NCBI RefSeq assembly: GCF_003854965.1
Contig: NZ_RQPI01000002.1
Span: 248,001-312,000, forward strand
Direction: 5' to 3'
Length of the DNA stretch: 64,000 nt
From: Paenibacillus rhizophilus
Lineage (GTDB): Bacteria > Bacillota > Bacilli > Paenibacillales > Paenibacillaceae
Shown here: in pieces, positions 36,826 through 47,094 of the stretch
How positions within the stretch are numbered: position 1 is the stretch's first letter
Layout: each line of letters opens with the position of its first letter
Notes under the pieces: generated by a model
Database searches by the model: none
Told to the model about the DNA's origin: nothing
What the model saw: only the letters and a program-made list of their open reading frames with translations
Program-made: the position numbers and the translations under genes

Positions 36826-38163
36826 TTAAACCTCGCCGGTTGTGATTACATCCTGATACCAGTAAAAGCTGTCCTTGGGCGTACGGGCAAGCGTATCGTA
36901 ATCCACATGAACCAGACCGAACCGCATGCTGTATCCGTAAGACCATTCAAAATTATCGAGCAGCGACCAGGCAAAATAACCTTTGACCGGAATGCCGTTT
37001 GCAATACTGCGGTGAAGCTGAAGCAGATGCTTGTACAGATAATCGATCCGCTTCTGATCCGCCACGATCCCCTTGTCCGGTCCGTCGTTGTAGCAGGCCC
37101 CATTCTCGGTAATGTAGATCGGTATATCGCCGTAACGGCCGTTAATATAGCTCAGCACCTTGTAAAAGGCTTCCGGATAAATCGGCCAGCCGATATCCGT
37201 CCGTTCATAGCCCATGTCCACCGGTTCGCATGCCATAAGACCTGCGCTTTCTCCGTATTTCGCCACGGATCCGGTGTAATAATTGATGCCGAGGATATCA
37301 ATTTTCTCATGGATAATTTCCATATCGCCTTCCAGTACGGGAACCTTCGCACCCTTCTCCCGGAACCATTTAACCAGGAAAGACGGATACTCGCCTTTAA
37401 ACACCGGGTCCATGAACCATTCCACAAACCAGCCATTCTCCCGTTTACAGGCTTCCATATCCTTTTTCCGGCTGCTGTATGGCTCCATCCATGTTACGTT
37501 CGGTGCATAGCCGATCTCTCCGGGGATTCCCAATTCCCGAAATGTTCGAACGGCGCGTCCGTGGGCCAGCAGCAGATGATGGGAGACGGTAACAGCTAGC
37601 TGCAAATCCTTGTTGCCGGGCGCTTGTTGTCCAAGGTAATTGGACAGAAACGACACGCACCATGGCTCGTTTACCGTTAACCATTTCTTGATCTTGCCTC
37701 CAAGGCTGCGGAACAGCGTTTCGGCGTAAGCGGCAAACGCATCAACCGTGTCCCGGTTCTCCCATCCCCCCGCATCCTGAAGCGATTGCGGCAGGTCCCA
37801 GTGGTACAGCGTGCATACAGGTTCAATTCCGTTCTCCAGCAGAGTGTCAACCAAAGTCTCATAGAACGCGAGCCCCTTCTGGTTGAGCTCTCCCGTGCCT
37901 TCCGGAAAAATCCGCGGCCAGGCAATGGAGAAGCGGTAAGCTTTAAGACCGAGGTCCTTCATCAAGGCGATATCCTCGCGGAACCGGTGATAGCTGTCGC
38001 AGGCGACATCTCCGTTGTCCATATTCGCGACTTTGCCGGGAATGCGGACGAACGTATCCCAAATGGACATTCCCCTGCCGTCTTCATCGTATGCGCCTTC
38101 GATCTGATACGAAGCGGTGGCTGCGCCCCAGGCAAAATCCTGTGGAAACTGTACGGGTCTCAT
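36826..38163 (-). CDS. bglA: GH1 beta-glucosidase
   Basis: Hydrolyses cellobiose and other beta-glucosides inside the cell. 445 residues, no signal peptide. Acid/base Glu166 in TVNEPW and nucleophile Glu353 in YITENGA, near-identical in position to Paenibacillus BglA; N-terminal FPQDFAWGAATASYQIEGA and C-terminal WSLLDNFEWSYGYSMRFG are typical. Start taken as the ATG at 38161-38163, nine bases after AGGAGG; another ATG two codons earlier is only three bases from it. Upstream is a perfect 44-bp tandem repeat that may carry its control sites. No PTS or ABC partner gene is adjacent. Confidence 0.95.
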   Translation of the reverse strand: MRPVQFPQDFAWGAATASYQIEGAYDEDGRGMSIWDTFVRIPGKVANMDNGDVACDSYHRFREDIALMKDLGLKAYRFSIAWPRIFPEGTGELNQKGLAFYETLVDTLLENGIEPVCTLYHWDLPQSLQDAGGWENRDTVDAFAAYAETLFRSLGGKIKKWLTVNEPWCVSFLSNYLGQQAPGNKDLQLAVTVSHHLLLAHGRAVRTFRELGIPGEIGYAPNVTWMEPYSSRKKDMEACKRENGWFVEWFMDPVFKGEYPSFLVKWFREKGAKVPVLEGDMEIIHEKIDILGINYYTGSVAKYGESAGLMACEPVDMGYERTDIGWPIYPEAFYKVLSYINGRYGDIPIYITENGACYNDGPDKGIVADQKRIDYLYKHLLQLHRSIANGIPVKGYFAWSLLDNFEWSYGYSMRFGLVHVDYDTLARTPKDSFYWYQDVITTGEV

Positions 38164-38221
38164 TATCATGAACCTCCTGTTATCGTTAGGCTGACAAAAA
38201 TGAATACTTTCACACTTCTAT

Positions 38222-38309
38222 ATTACCTTTTAAAGGAGTCTATGAGAATGGAATAATAAATCAAAATTACCTTTTAAAGGAGTCTATGAGAATGGAATAA
38301 TAAATCAAA
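38222..38309. repeat. Perfect tandem duplication, 2 x 44 bp
   Basis: Two identical 44-bp copies, 38222-38265 and 38266-38309, each beginning ATTACCTTTTAAAGGAGTC and ending AATAATAAATCAAA. Each has the perfect palindrome CCTTTTAAAGG. It lies in the upstream region of the beta-glucosidase gene, ending 59 bases from its start codon. Confidence 0.95.
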
Positions 38310-38439
38310 GCGCTGCCGGCGCCTTTCCATCCGAAACTAAATAAAAACCCTTTCGGTCAGGCGCCGTCAAATCCCGCCAAAGCAGGTCTGTTCACGTCTT
38401 CAAGAAAGGGATCGGTTATTTCGCCGGATGATTGCTAAA

Positions 38440-39822
38440 TCAATGCGCATGAGCGCCGGGGAACTCGGCTTCCGCTATATCGGCTTCAAGTTCCGTTCCG
38501 GCATCCTGCCGCCTCCGGAGTTTCGCTCCGGTACACTTTTGTCCATTGGCATCAAGCAGCTGAGATACCGGCATCACGATAATCTTGGGAACAAGCGCCT
38601 CGCTTCGTTCCTTCAGCCGCGCTCCGCCTGCCGGATGAATCACGCTCATAAGAATGCTGAGATAAAATTTCGTAAGGCTCGCAAAGAGCCCCTTCGGCAA
38701 ATCCTTGACGGTAAAGCCGAATTTCTCCGGCCCCCGGTTGATCATGGTGACTCCGTACAAAGCCTTCGCTTCTGAAAGAGTGTCGTCGCCGGCGATGATT
38801 TCCGCAAGAAACGGCATATCCTTATCCATTCGGCGAATCATCCGGATCGCGAGCTGAGCCGCCGAACGCGACAGCATGCCGAGCTCGAACAGCTGCCGGT
38901 TGTCGATATGAAGCTCAATGACTTGGTCGCCCTTGTTCAGCGTCGTTCCGTCATCCATCGAAACCGTATGCCCCTGGTAGGGGCGCAGGCGGTAATGCAA
39001 AAACGGCAGATCCGGCGTAACGGTCCGCAGCCGGAACAAGAAGTGAAAGCACCGTTCCCAAAGGAGCCACAGTCCGACAATCAGACGCTTGCCGAAGGAC
39101 ATCCGGGCCAGCGGGGATTTCTCGACCGCCCTGATCATATCGTCGATCCGGATACTGCTGAGCCCCCGGGCCTTGGCTTCTTCCAAAGTGCGTTCCAGTG
39201 CCGCCAGCATTTGCTCCGGCGCCTCGGGATCGGCCCCCAGCGTCAAGCCGCAGTCATGCAGCAGCATCACTTCGCCGGGATTCAGACGGGCCAGCATTTT
39301 TTCCGTCAGCCGCTCCACTCCGAGCTTCTTGCGCCAATCGCCGAACATGGCCGACCACAGCACGATTTTGACATGACGGCGCTTCGAGAAATCGAACAGA
39401 TTGACGATGCCCCAAGGCGGACGGTAGTACGTGCTGCGCTCGCCGGTAATTCCGTAAATAATGTCGTCGGTGAGCTGAATCTGCTTGCGGACGGTAGCGG
39501 GGCGCATTAGCCAGTTGCTCTTGTGAACATAATTGTGAATACCGACCAGGTGGCCCTCCGTATGCATGCGGCGGATCAATTCAGGGCAGCGCTCCGCGTG
39601 GGAGCCGACTACAAAAAAGGTAGCCTTGGCATTATACTTGTTCAGCAAATCAAGCAGCCTTGGCGTGTATTGCGGGTCGGGCCCGTCATCGAACGTAAGG
39701 GCAAAATCCCGCACTCCGATTCCTTTTCGAAAGACGCGGTAACCGAAGATCCGGCTGATTATGCCGGGAATAAAAGCATAAAATGATGAGATGTAGAATA
39801 ACCAGAGCAGCAAAGTCTGCAT
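38440..39822 (-). CDS. Polysaccharide deacetylase with unknown C-terminal domain
   Basis: 460 residues. N-terminal membrane helix (about 2-22), then a NodB domain (about 35-235): catalytic Asp pair in ALTFDDGPDPQYTP, metal histidines in GIHNYVHKSNW, RPPWG, and MLLHDCG. It should remove N- or O-acetyl groups from a cell-wall or surface polysaccharide outside the membrane. Residues about 250-460 form a second domain (FLHYRLRPYQG, IELHIDNRQLFELGML) like that joined to NodB in some Bacillota (YkoP-like). Start is ATG at 39820-39822 with GGGGAAG upstream; a longer in-frame start is less likely. Single gene. Confidence 0.9.
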   Translation of the reverse strand: MQTLLLWLFYISSFYAFIPGIISRIFGYRVFRKGIGVRDFALTFDDGPDPQYTPRLLDLLNKYNAKATFFVVGSHAERCPELIRRMHTEGHLVGIHNYVHKSNWLMRPATVRKQIQLTDDIIYGITGERSTYYRPPWGIVNLFDFSKRRHVKIVLWSAMFGDWRKKLGVERLTEKMLARLNPGEVMLLHDCGLTLGADPEAPEQMLAALERTLEEAKARGLSSIRIDDMIRAVEKSPLARMSFGKRLIVGLWLLWERCFHFLFRLRTVTPDLPFLHYRLRPYQGHTVSMDDGTTLNKGDQVIELHIDNRQLFELGMLSRSAAQLAIRMIRRMDKDMPFLAEIIAGDDTLSEAKALYGVTMINRGPEKFGFTVKDLPKGLFASLTKFYLSILMSVIHPAGGARLKERSEALVPKIIVMPVSQLLDANGQKCTGAKLRRRQDAGTELEADIAEAEFPGAHAH

Positions 39823-40088
39823 TTTTCTTCCCCGCTTTTCTCTAAAGTTGACTTGAGAGCCGCTCTTTCGTCTGCTAGCTGACAGGCGGGAGACGGCCAA
39901 GTAGAGATGACTGCCGCGTTAAGCGGCGATATGGCAAGAAGAAGCGGCGGTGCCGTTCTTTAAAAACCGTTACCCCTTATGTTACCACAGCTGTTAAAGA
40001 AAAAGACGGTTTTTTGGTAAAATCGTGTACAATGGAAATCAGGTCTATGAAAGAATGCCATCCCAATCGCAAAGGAGTCGTTAAATCC

Positions 40089-41282
40089 ATGCTGCCGCTT
40101 TACAAAAAATATTGGCGTACCTTTTTCGATATCGGACTGCTCGTGCTTACCGTCTATCTAGTCATGTTCGCCTTCAGCAAGCTGTACCAAATGGCCGCTC
40201 CCGTGTTCCTCTCTTTCTTCGTGTTTATGCTGATCGAGCCGCTGGCGCGCTTCTTGAACCGCAAGGGGCTGCCAAAGTCATTTGCCTCGGCTATCTCCGT
40301 GCTGCTGTTCCTAATCTTGATTCTGGGGACGCTGTTCGGCGCGGGACTGCTGATCGCATCGCAGGCAATGCAATTTCAAGGAAACCTACAACATTATACA
40401 TATGTAGTTCAGCAGCATTTTATGGAGCTGACGACCTGGCTTCAGCAGAAAATAGCGAATCTTCCACCCAATATGACCGAAAAGCTGAACGGCTATTTCA
40501 AAACCGCCACCGATCTGCTGTCGGATTGGCTCCTTGTCTTCATTAATTATTTGATCCGTCTTCTAGGCTCGTTCTCTTCGTTTATGGCTAATTTCGGGGT
40601 CGCCATCATCCTCGCATTCTTTCTCAGTATGGAGATCAAGGATTGGCGGCAGATTGCGCATGACAAAATGCCGAAGACGTTCAAGACAGCTTACCATTTC
40701 CTGCAGGGCAACGTCTTTAAAGCCATCGGCTCCTATTTAAAAGCTCAGCTGATCCTGATTTCAATTACGTTCGTTATTGTACTGGTCGGCCTGTTCATCC
40801 TGCAGACCGGAAATGAAATCACGATGGCGCTTGTCTGCGCGGTGTTCGACGTACTGCCGCTGCTGGGGGTATCGACGATTCTTATCCCCTGGATTGTCTA
40901 TTTGTTCATCGTAGGCAGCACGCCGCTCGCAATCGGCCTTCTCGTCCTCCTGGCTGTCGTGCTGCTCGTCCGCCAGCTGCTGGAGCCGAAAATCACCGGC
41001 AATTCCATCGGCGTCTCTTCGGCGTTTCTGATGCTGTCCTTTGTTATCCTGTCGACTTCCGCCTTTGGCGTTGCAGGGCTGATTCTCTCGCCCATTCTGC
41101 TGATTCTGCTAAAGGAGCTGCTGCAGCAAGGCTATCTCCAGAAGTGGATCTCGTTGCCGCAGGAGGAATTTATCGTTTCTCCGTTCGCATATGACGACGG
41201 AAATGAGAATGCGGAAGACGAGCCTGCCGCGAATAGCGATGCGGAGATCAGACACCGGAAGGCTCCGCCAGAAGGTCCATGA
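40089..41282 (+). CDS. AI-2E-family transporter
   Basis: 397 residues with about eight membrane helices, a loop of roughly 90 residues after the third helix and the family region FDVLPLLGVSTILIPW, then GNSIGVSSAFLMLSF near the end (PF01594). The family includes the AI-2 exporter TqsA and Na+/H+-antiporter-like proteins, so the cargo is open. The ATG at 40089 has AAAGGAG 11 bases upstream. The acidic tail overlaps the end of the convergent penicillin-binding protein gene by 35 bases. Confidence 0.85.
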   Translation: MLPLYKKYWRTFFDIGLLVLTVYLVMFAFSKLYQMAAPVFLSFFVFMLIEPLARFLNRKGLPKSFASAISVLLFLILILGTLFGAGLLIASQAMQFQGNLQHYTYVVQQHFMELTTWLQQKIANLPPNMTEKLNGYFKTATDLLSDWLLVFINYLIRLLGSFSSFMANFGVAIILAFFLSMEIKDWRQIAHDKMPKTFKTAYHFLQGNVFKAIGSYLKAQLILISITFVIVLVGLFILQTGNEITMALVCAVFDVLPLLGVSTILIPWIVYLFIVGSTPLAIGLLVLLAVVLLVRQLLEPKITGNSIGVSSAFLMLSFVILSTSAFGVAGLILSPILLILLKELLQQGYLQKWISLPQEEFIVSPFAYDDGNENAEDEPAANSDAEIRHRKAPPEGP

Positions 41283-43095
41283 CCTCGCCGAACAGCCGGG
41301 TGGCGGTGTGAGGACTCCCCGGAGCCGCGTTCTTCACCAGCACCGCCACCGCATACTCAGGCTGCTCCGCCGGACCGAAGCCAATGAACCATTGATTGTT
41401 GCGCGGGGCTCCCTTGACCAGAGTCTGCGCCGTGCCGGACTTGCCGGCAAGCGCCCAGCGCGCGCCGCGCAGCGACCGTCCGGTGCCTTCCGTCACCACC
41501 CGGCGCATCCAGGACCGCAGGTGCTTAGCGGTTAGTGCCGAGATGCGTCCTTCCGCGGCGGGAGCCAAATGCGGGGGCAGATCCATCAGCTTCTGCCCAT
41601 TGGCGAAATCGACCTCGCGCAGGATTCGCGGGGCGCGAACCTCGCCGCCATGCAGCAGCGTGACGACAAGGTTTGCCGCCTGCAGCGGGGTCACCGTGGA
41701 GTCGCGCTGGCCGATGGCCGTCTGCACCCTTGCTCCCCCGTCATCGGGGAGCAAAGTTCGAAAGACGGCCCCCCGTTGTTCGCCTGAGAGCGGCTGGAGC
41801 AGCGGCAGGCCGAGAACCTGCTCCTGCCGCCAGCCGATGTCCCGGCCAAGGCCGAGCGCCAGCGCAGCCGACTGGAGCTGGCCTGCGGTCAGCCGCTCTG
41901 CGAGCGAAGCGAACACGTTGTTGCAGGACTGGGCGAAGCCCTGCTCCAGGGTCAGCGCTCCATGTCCGGCTTCCTTATGGCAGGACAATCCGTATCTGCC
42001 GTAGGCTCCATGGCAGTGGAACGTCTCGTCGGGCGAAGTCAGCCCGGCTTCCAGCGCCGCGGCGGCGGTAACGATTTTGAAGATCGAGCCGGGCGCCGCC
42101 GCCTGAAGCGCGCGGTTATTCCATTCTCCTCCCTGCGGCGATACGTTTCCGGGATCGTAGAACGGCAGCGATACCATCGCCGTTACATCGCCCGTCCCGG
42201 CTTCCAGCACGACGACCGCTCCTTCCTTCACGCCGTTTCCGGCGGCCAGCCTTTCAATCTTGTCCTGAAGCTTCAGATCGACGGTTGTGTGCAGCGACAG
42301 CGGATAATAGGGATTGGACGGCGTCCGCACCGTCAATTCGCTGCCCGGCAGACGTTTCCCTTCCGCGTCGACTCTGGCATAGACTTCGGTATGTCCGACA
42401 CCCCGCAGCAGCGGCTCCAACGTCTTCTCCAGTCCTGTTGTCCCTTCCATCGTTACGCGCAGACCGGAATCGTCATTTCCGGGGGATGCCGTTCTGCCGC
42501 CCTGCCCGCGGCTCTCCTTCTTCGGCCGGGCTTCGGACAAATGGCCGAGCCACTGCCGCCCGGTAAGGCTTCCGCCCGGTCTGCTCGCGAACGGCAGAAC
42601 CCGGACGCCGTCAATCTGAAGACCGCTGATTTCAGCAGCCTGATCCGGCGTAAGCGCAAGCGGGCCGCCGCCGGATTTCGCGGGCCACAGGAAAGGCTGG
42701 ACAAGCTTCTCTCTTTTTTCCTGAAGCTGTTTAAAGGGCACGCCGAGAATCGCAGCCAGACGGCGGAGAGAACGAAGAGAATCCGCATTCCTGAAGCCAT
42801 CCGCTCCGCGCTGTTCTTCCTCCTGCGGATAAAAAGCCGCCGTCCAGACCGTTACTCCGGCCAGCGGCAGGCCATGTCGGTCGTACAGCCGTCCCCGCCC
42901 GGTATCAAGCACAACCTCCCGTTCGCTCTGAATCTTGGACATTTTGGCGAGAGGATAGTGCCCTCCCGGAACCCGGCGCCCGCTGATCACGAACTGAATC
43001 CAGGCAAGCCGCAGCGCAAGCAGAGCGAAGACCGAGGCAAGAAGAAACAGGGCAATATAGATTCGCTTGTTTTTTTGATGGCGTTTACTAAGCAT
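41248..43095 (-). CDS. Class B penicillin-binding protein (transpeptidase)
   Basis: 615 residues. One N-terminal helix (about 12-32), a short pedestal region (about 45-240) and a transpeptidase domain. Active-site motifs: SxxK with Ser337 in APGSIFKI, SxN in QSCNNVFAS and KSGTA in ALAGKSGTAQTLV. It crosslinks peptidoglycan outside the membrane. It is small for PBP2/PBP3 types and lacks a clear PASTA domain; it could be a sporulation or accessory class B enzyme. The ATG at 43093-43095 follows GGAGG by seven bases. Convergent with and overlapping the AI-2E transporter gene. Confidence 0.9.
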   Translation of the reverse strand: MLSKRHQKNKRIYIALFLLASVFALLALRLAWIQFVISGRRVPGGHYPLAKMSKIQSEREVVLDTGRGRLYDRHGLPLAGVTVWTAAFYPQEEEQRGADGFRNADSLRSLRRLAAILGVPFKQLQEKREKLVQPFLWPAKSGGGPLALTPDQAAEISGLQIDGVRVLPFASRPGGSLTGRQWLGHLSEARPKKESRGQGGRTASPGNDDSGLRVTMEGTTGLEKTLEPLLRGVGHTEVYARVDAEGKRLPGSELTVRTPSNPYYPLSLHTTVDLKLQDKIERLAAGNGVKEGAVVVLEAGTGDVTAMVSLPFYDPGNVSPQGGEWNNRALQAAAPGSIFKIVTAAAALEAGLTSPDETFHCHGAYGRYGLSCHKEAGHGALTLEQGFAQSCNNVFASLAERLTAGQLQSAALALGLGRDIGWRQEQVLGLPLLQPLSGEQRGAVFRTLLPDDGGARVQTAIGQRDSTVTPLQAANLVVTLLHGGEVRAPRILREVDFANGQKLMDLPPHLAPAAEGRISALTAKHLRSWMRRVVTEGTGRSLRGARWALAGKSGTAQTLVKGAPRNNQWFIGFGPAEQPEYAVAVLVKNAAPGSPHTATRLFGEVMDLLAEPSGV

Positions 43096-43191
43096 CGGAC
43101 TGCCTCCGGAGCGTAATTTTTCCCTATTATGTCCAGCGTCCGACATAACAATGCCCCCTACCTGCTTGTTTTCGCTTTAACATACGAAAGA

Positions 43192-43219
43192 GACCTCCGC
43201 ATCGATTGATGCGAAGGTC
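43192..43219 (-). terminator. Weak terminator after the chemoreceptor
   Basis: Minus strand GACCTTCGCATC-AATC-GATGCGGAGGTC with one mismatch, followed only by TCTTTCG. Confidence 0.5.
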
Positions 43220-43288
43220 CGTTATTCTTCATGTCACTTGCGGCAAACACTCCGGGCAGCTGCCTTATTAGGCTTGCCTGCTCTGCAG

Positions 43289-45532
43289 TTATACCTTGAA
43301 CAGCGACAGCTTTTCCTTCAAATGACCGGAAACGCTTTCCAGGTTGGCCGACAGCATGACCAGCTGGTCGCTCACATTCTGCTGCTCGCTGCTGAGCGAC
43401 GCCACCTCCTCCGAGGTTGCCGACGACTGCTCTGCAACAGCGCTTACATTTCCCATCGCTTCCGACAATACCGTCTGCGAAGCTTTAAGACTGTCGATTG
43501 AAGCCGTTACCGATTGCAGGCTGGCAATGAAGCCATCCATCTGTTCACGGACCGATACAAAAATTTCACTGGTGTTCTTGACCGAATTCATCTGCTCCGC
43601 AAACAGAGGCGTCACCTCTGACAGCACATCCACCGTTTCATTCATTTCTGTCATGATCTTGTCGGTTATGTCCGCAACCAGCGCGATCGAGTTCTTCGAT
43701 TGATCGGCAAGCGCCCGTATTTCGCCCGCCACCACCATAAAGCCGCGGCCGGCCGCGCCTGCGCGCGCCGCTTCGATCGTCGCATTCAGCGAGAGAATGT
43801 TCGTCTGCTGGGTAATATTTTTCATCACGTCAAGCACTTTCAGGACGGAGAGGGCCGTTTTCTTCAGATTGTCCACTTTATTCACGAGCGCCTTGGTCAT
43901 TTCACCCGTACGGCCTGTCTGCTTCAGCAGCTCCTCAAGCTGCTTCACCCCTTTACCGCTGGATTCACCGACAATATGCGCCCTGTCATCCATTTCACGG
44001 TTGGAGAGAATGACCGCCTCCATTTGGACCGACAAGGCTTCGGTCAATGCATTGCCTTTCTCCGCTTCAAGCGCAAGACTGCCCGCTCCCTCGGCAATCT
44101 CTTCGGTTGCGGTCGCAATGTCCTTGGCGGAAACCGCCGTCTTGCGGGAAGCTTCCCCGAGCTCGCCCGCCGTCTCCAGCACATCGCGGGCCGTTTCCGT
44201 CGTCTGGGAGACCAGCTGTGTAATTCGTTCCATCATCAGATTAAAGGAAGCCGACAGCTGGCCGATCTCATCCGAGGACGTATACGGCGTGCGAACCGTC
44301 AAATCTCCCTTGGCGCCTTCGCCCATCAGATCCTTAAGCCGCGCGAGCGGACGGGCAATCATCCGCACCATCCATATGCCAAGCAGCAGCGCCAGCAGGG
44401 CGGCTGCCCCGGCGGCGATATATGTGGTGAAGAGAATCGGCTTCGCGTCCTTTACGAGCGCATCGGTCGGAACGATGCCCGTAAGCTTCCAGTCGGCTTT
44501 TGCGAGCGGGCTGAACACGGCCAGCAGGTCTCGGCCCTTCGCGTCCCGGGTTTCGATGCTGCTATTATTGGCTTTGCTGTCTTTGATAAAAGCATAAGCC
44601 GACACTTTACCGTCCTCTTCTTTTACCGAAGAAGCGATAACAGTGCCTGCGGGTGAAACCAGCTGGATTTGTGATCCGTTCCCCAGATTTACGCTGCGGA
44701 AGGCGCTTTCAAGTGCATCTTGTTTAATTTCAATCACAACGATGTAACCCGACGTGTCCCCCATATTCTGGAGCTTTCGCACGACGGCGATATTGGTGCT
44801 GTTCTTGACAACTTCATTCACCGGAAACCAGTAAAACTTCGAACTGAAGGAGTCGCCCGCATACGTTGGTTTATAGGCTTCGGTATTGGCGACAATCTGC
44901 TTGTACCAGTCCTTGTCACGCATATCCTCCGCAATCAGCTTGGAGTTACCGCTTGTCATGACTTGCTCTTTAGTATTATCCGGGATCAGCGAAAAGCTGA
45001 TGATATTCGAATCCGCGGTCGTCTGATTGGTCAGCTTATCGCCGATGTTATCCATCGCCACAAATTGATCATAGAATGATTTGGCGTTCTTCAGAATGGA
45101 GATCTGCGCCTGAACCTCCGGATCAAAGAACAGCTGCAAAGCGAGGGTCTCGTACTGGTTCAAAATAATATCAAGCTTCTCAGCATTTTGAATAATCGTC
45201 TGGCGGTTCGCTTCGGACACATTATCCTTGATGGTGTTCTTGGCCTTCGTATAAGACATTAATCCCAGGAACATAACCACAACGATAATGGACGATAAAA
45301 AAATCAGAAACAGCTTGACCCCGACCGACTTGGCGGGATTGACCATTCTGAATTGCCCTGCAGATTGGGTAAGCAACCGCTTCCATATCTGGTGTGCCGC
45401 TGTGCCTGTAAAGCTGCCGCCCGTCTCCTCCCTTGTCGTCAGGTTCTTGCCTGACCGGCCTTCATCCCGCTGACCTTTCGCTAACCTTTCTTTACGTTGA
45501 CCTTTTTTTCTCTCTCTTTCAGCCTCTCCCAT
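43289..45532 (-). CDS. Methyl-accepting chemotaxis protein (dCache sensor)
   Basis: 747 residues. Unusual basic N-terminal stretch (1-65, with KGQR twice), helix about 72-93, extracellular dCache-type ligand domain (about 95-365), helix about 372-393, HAMP (about 394-447) and a cytoplasmic signalling domain with the hairpin tip [18 protein letters not shown] and [16 protein letters not shown]. It should sense an outside nutrient and control CheA. The start GTG/ATG area: ATG at 45530-45532 with AGGTG seven bases upstream. A later ATG at codon 63 has no ribosome-binding site. No che genes adjacent. Confidence 0.93.
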   Translation of the reverse strand: MGEAERERKKGQRKERLAKGQRDEGRSGKNLTTREETGGSFTGTAAHQIWKRLLTQSAGQFRMVNPAKSVGVKLFLIFLSSIIVVVMFLGLMSYTKAKNTIKDNVSEANRQTIIQNAEKLDIILNQYETLALQLFFDPEVQAQISILKNAKSFYDQFVAMDNIGDKLTNQTTADSNIISFSLIPDNTKEQVMTSGNSKLIAEDMRDKDWYKQIVANTEAYKPTYAGDSFSSKFYWFPVNEVVKNSTNIAVVRKLQNMGDTSGYIVVIEIKQDALESAFRSVNLGNGSQIQLVSPAGTVIASSVKEEDGKVSAYAFIKDSKANNSSIETRDAKGRDLLAVFSPLAKADWKLTGIVPTDALVKDAKPILFTTYIAAGAAALLALLLGIWMVRMIARPLARLKDLMGEGAKGDLTVRTPYTSSDEIGQLSASFNLMMERITQLVSQTTETARDVLETAGELGEASRKTAVSAKDIATATEEIAEGAGSLALEAEKGNALTEALSVQMEAVILSNREMDDRAHIVGESSGKGVKQLEELLKQTGRTGEMTKALVNKVDNLKKTALSVLKVLDVMKNITQQTNILSLNATIEAARAGAAGRGFMVVAGEIRALADQSKNSIALVADITDKIMTEMNETVDVLSEVTPLFAEQMNSVKNTSEIFVSVREQMDGFIASLQSVTASIDSLKASQTVLSEAMGNVSAVAEQSSATSEEVASLSSEQQNVSDQLVMLSANLESVSGHLKEKLSLFKV

Positions 45533-45673
45533 TCCTAATCACCTGCCTGATGAATTTGCATTACATTATGTAAGCGTTATCTTCTATATCGGCAAACTGG
45601 TAGATATTTCTTATACCTTTCCACATTTTTTTATGTCTATAGACCTACTCAACTTTCAAATTGTAATATTCTC

Positions 45674-45709
45674 AAAAAAAGAGCGAGTTCCCGCAGTCCG
45701 GAAACCCGC
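45674..45709 (-). terminator. Terminator after trhP2
   Basis: Imperfect stem GCGGGTTTCC / GGGAACTCGC followed by TCTTTTTTTG on the minus strand. Confidence 0.7.
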
Positions 45710-45730
45710 CCGTTCTAAGCCTAAGCTTTG

Positions 45731-47056
45731 TTATTTCTTCTTCCGCATCATATCAAAATAAGCCACCGGCTGCTCGACCTTCATCCGGATGCGCTGCAGC
45801 GGATGGCGCGCAGCGTCCAGAATAACGCCTTCCTCATCCCGCAATTCGCCCACAATCTGCTTGAAAGGGCTGCGGTCCGGTCCGAAGAATTCGACTTCCT
45901 GGCCCGGTTTGAAATGATTGCGCTGCTGAATCAGCGCCGTCTTCGTCTCCGCGTCATAGTCCAGCACAAGGCCGGCAAAATCAAACGGAGCGGCCTTTTC
46001 TTCCGGCTCGTATATATGATCCTCATGATCCGGCGTGTCATAGAAAAATCCCGTGTTCAGCGGACGGTTGGCGGCTTTGTTCAGTTCATCCATCCATTCC
46101 GGCTTCAGCTCGTAATGCTCGGGATCGGCCATATACGCGTCGATTGCCTTTCGGTAAGCATTGACCACGGTGGCTACATAGTGGATCGACTTCATCCGCC
46201 CTTCGATTTTGAAGCTGTCGATCCCCGCCTCGATCAGATCGGGAATGCTCCCCAGCATACACAGATCCTTAGCGCCCATCGAAAACGGATTGTCCTCCGG
46301 CTGATGCAGCGGAAGCTGCGTTACGTCCGGAACAAGGCGCTGCGGCGGCTGTCCGGCGCTTTGTTCTTCGGAGACCCAGACCTCGCCTTCGCGCGCATCC
46401 TCGAACAAATCGTACTTCCATCGGCACGACTGGCAGCAGCCCCCCCGGTTCGAGTCGCGGTCCGTAAAGTGGTTGGACAGCACACAGCGGCCGGAATACG
46501 AGGAACACATCGCTCCATGAATAAAAGCCTCAATTTCGATGTCGACATGTCGCTTGATCTCCGCTATCTCCTGAAGGCTTGTTTCGCGGCCCAATACGAC
46601 GCGCGGCAGCCCCTCTTCCTTCCAGAAGGATACGGCCTGCCAGTTCAGCGTCGACTGCTGGGTGCTGAGGTGCACCTCAAGACCCGGGACAGTCCGCAGG
46701 GCAATGTCCACAATCGCAGGGTCCGCCACAATAATTGCGGCGATGCCGACCTCATGCAAATTGCGCAGGTACTCCTCGATCCCGGCGATATCCTCATTAT
46801 GAGCGTAAATATTCGTCGCCACAAATACTTTAGCGCCGTATTTCTTGGCGAATTCCACACCCTCGCGCATTTCCTCGAAGCTGAAGTTATCCGCATTCGA
46901 GCGCAGGCCGTATTTCTGTCCGCCAATATATACCGCATCCGCGCCGTAATGCACGGCGAATTTCAATTTTTCCAAATTGCCCGCCGGAGCCAGGAGCTCC
47001 GGTTTGTCCAAGCGGTAACGCTTGCCTTTGTATTGCGGCTTGGCCACAGTGTTCAT
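45731..47056 (-). CDS. trhP2: U32-family tRNA hydroxylation protein TrhP2 (YrrO-like)
   Basis: 441 residues, peptidase-U32 family. Today these proteins are linked to 5-hydroxyuridine formation at tRNA position 34, using prephenate, rather than to proteolysis (B. subtilis YrrN/YrrO, E. coli TrhP). Visible: KPELLAPAGNLEKLKFAVHYG at the start (shown in part: LLAPAG), the U32 signature EAFIHGAMCSSYSGRC and an iron-sulfur-type cysteine set with GGCCQSCRW and DLCML. C-terminal OB-like domain about 360-440. It is 38 bases after its paralogue trhP1, as yrrN-yrrO in B. subtilis. Confidence 0.93.
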   Translation of the reverse strand: MNTVAKPQYKGKRYRLDKPELLAPAGNLEKLKFAVHYGADAVYIGGQKYGLRSNADNFSFEEMREGVEFAKKYGAKVFVATNIYAHNEDIAGIEEYLRNLHEVGIAAIIVADPAIVDIALRTVPGLEVHLSTQQSTLNWQAVSFWKEEGLPRVVLGRETSLQEIAEIKRHVDIEIEAFIHGAMCSSYSGRCVLSNHFTDRDSNRGGCCQSCRWKYDLFEDAREGEVWVSEEQSAGQPPQRLVPDVTQLPLHQPEDNPFSMGAKDLCMLGSIPDLIEAGIDSFKIEGRMKSIHYVATVVNAYRKAIDAYMADPEHYELKPEWMDELNKAANRPLNTGFFYDTPDHEDHIYEPEEKAAPFDFAGLVLDYDAETKTALIQQRNHFKPGQEVEFFGPDRSPFKQIVGELRDEEGVILDAARHPLQRIRMKVEQPVAYFDMMRKKK

Positions 47057-47094
47057 ACCTTTTCTCCTCTCCTTTTTTCCAAAAAATTAGATGT

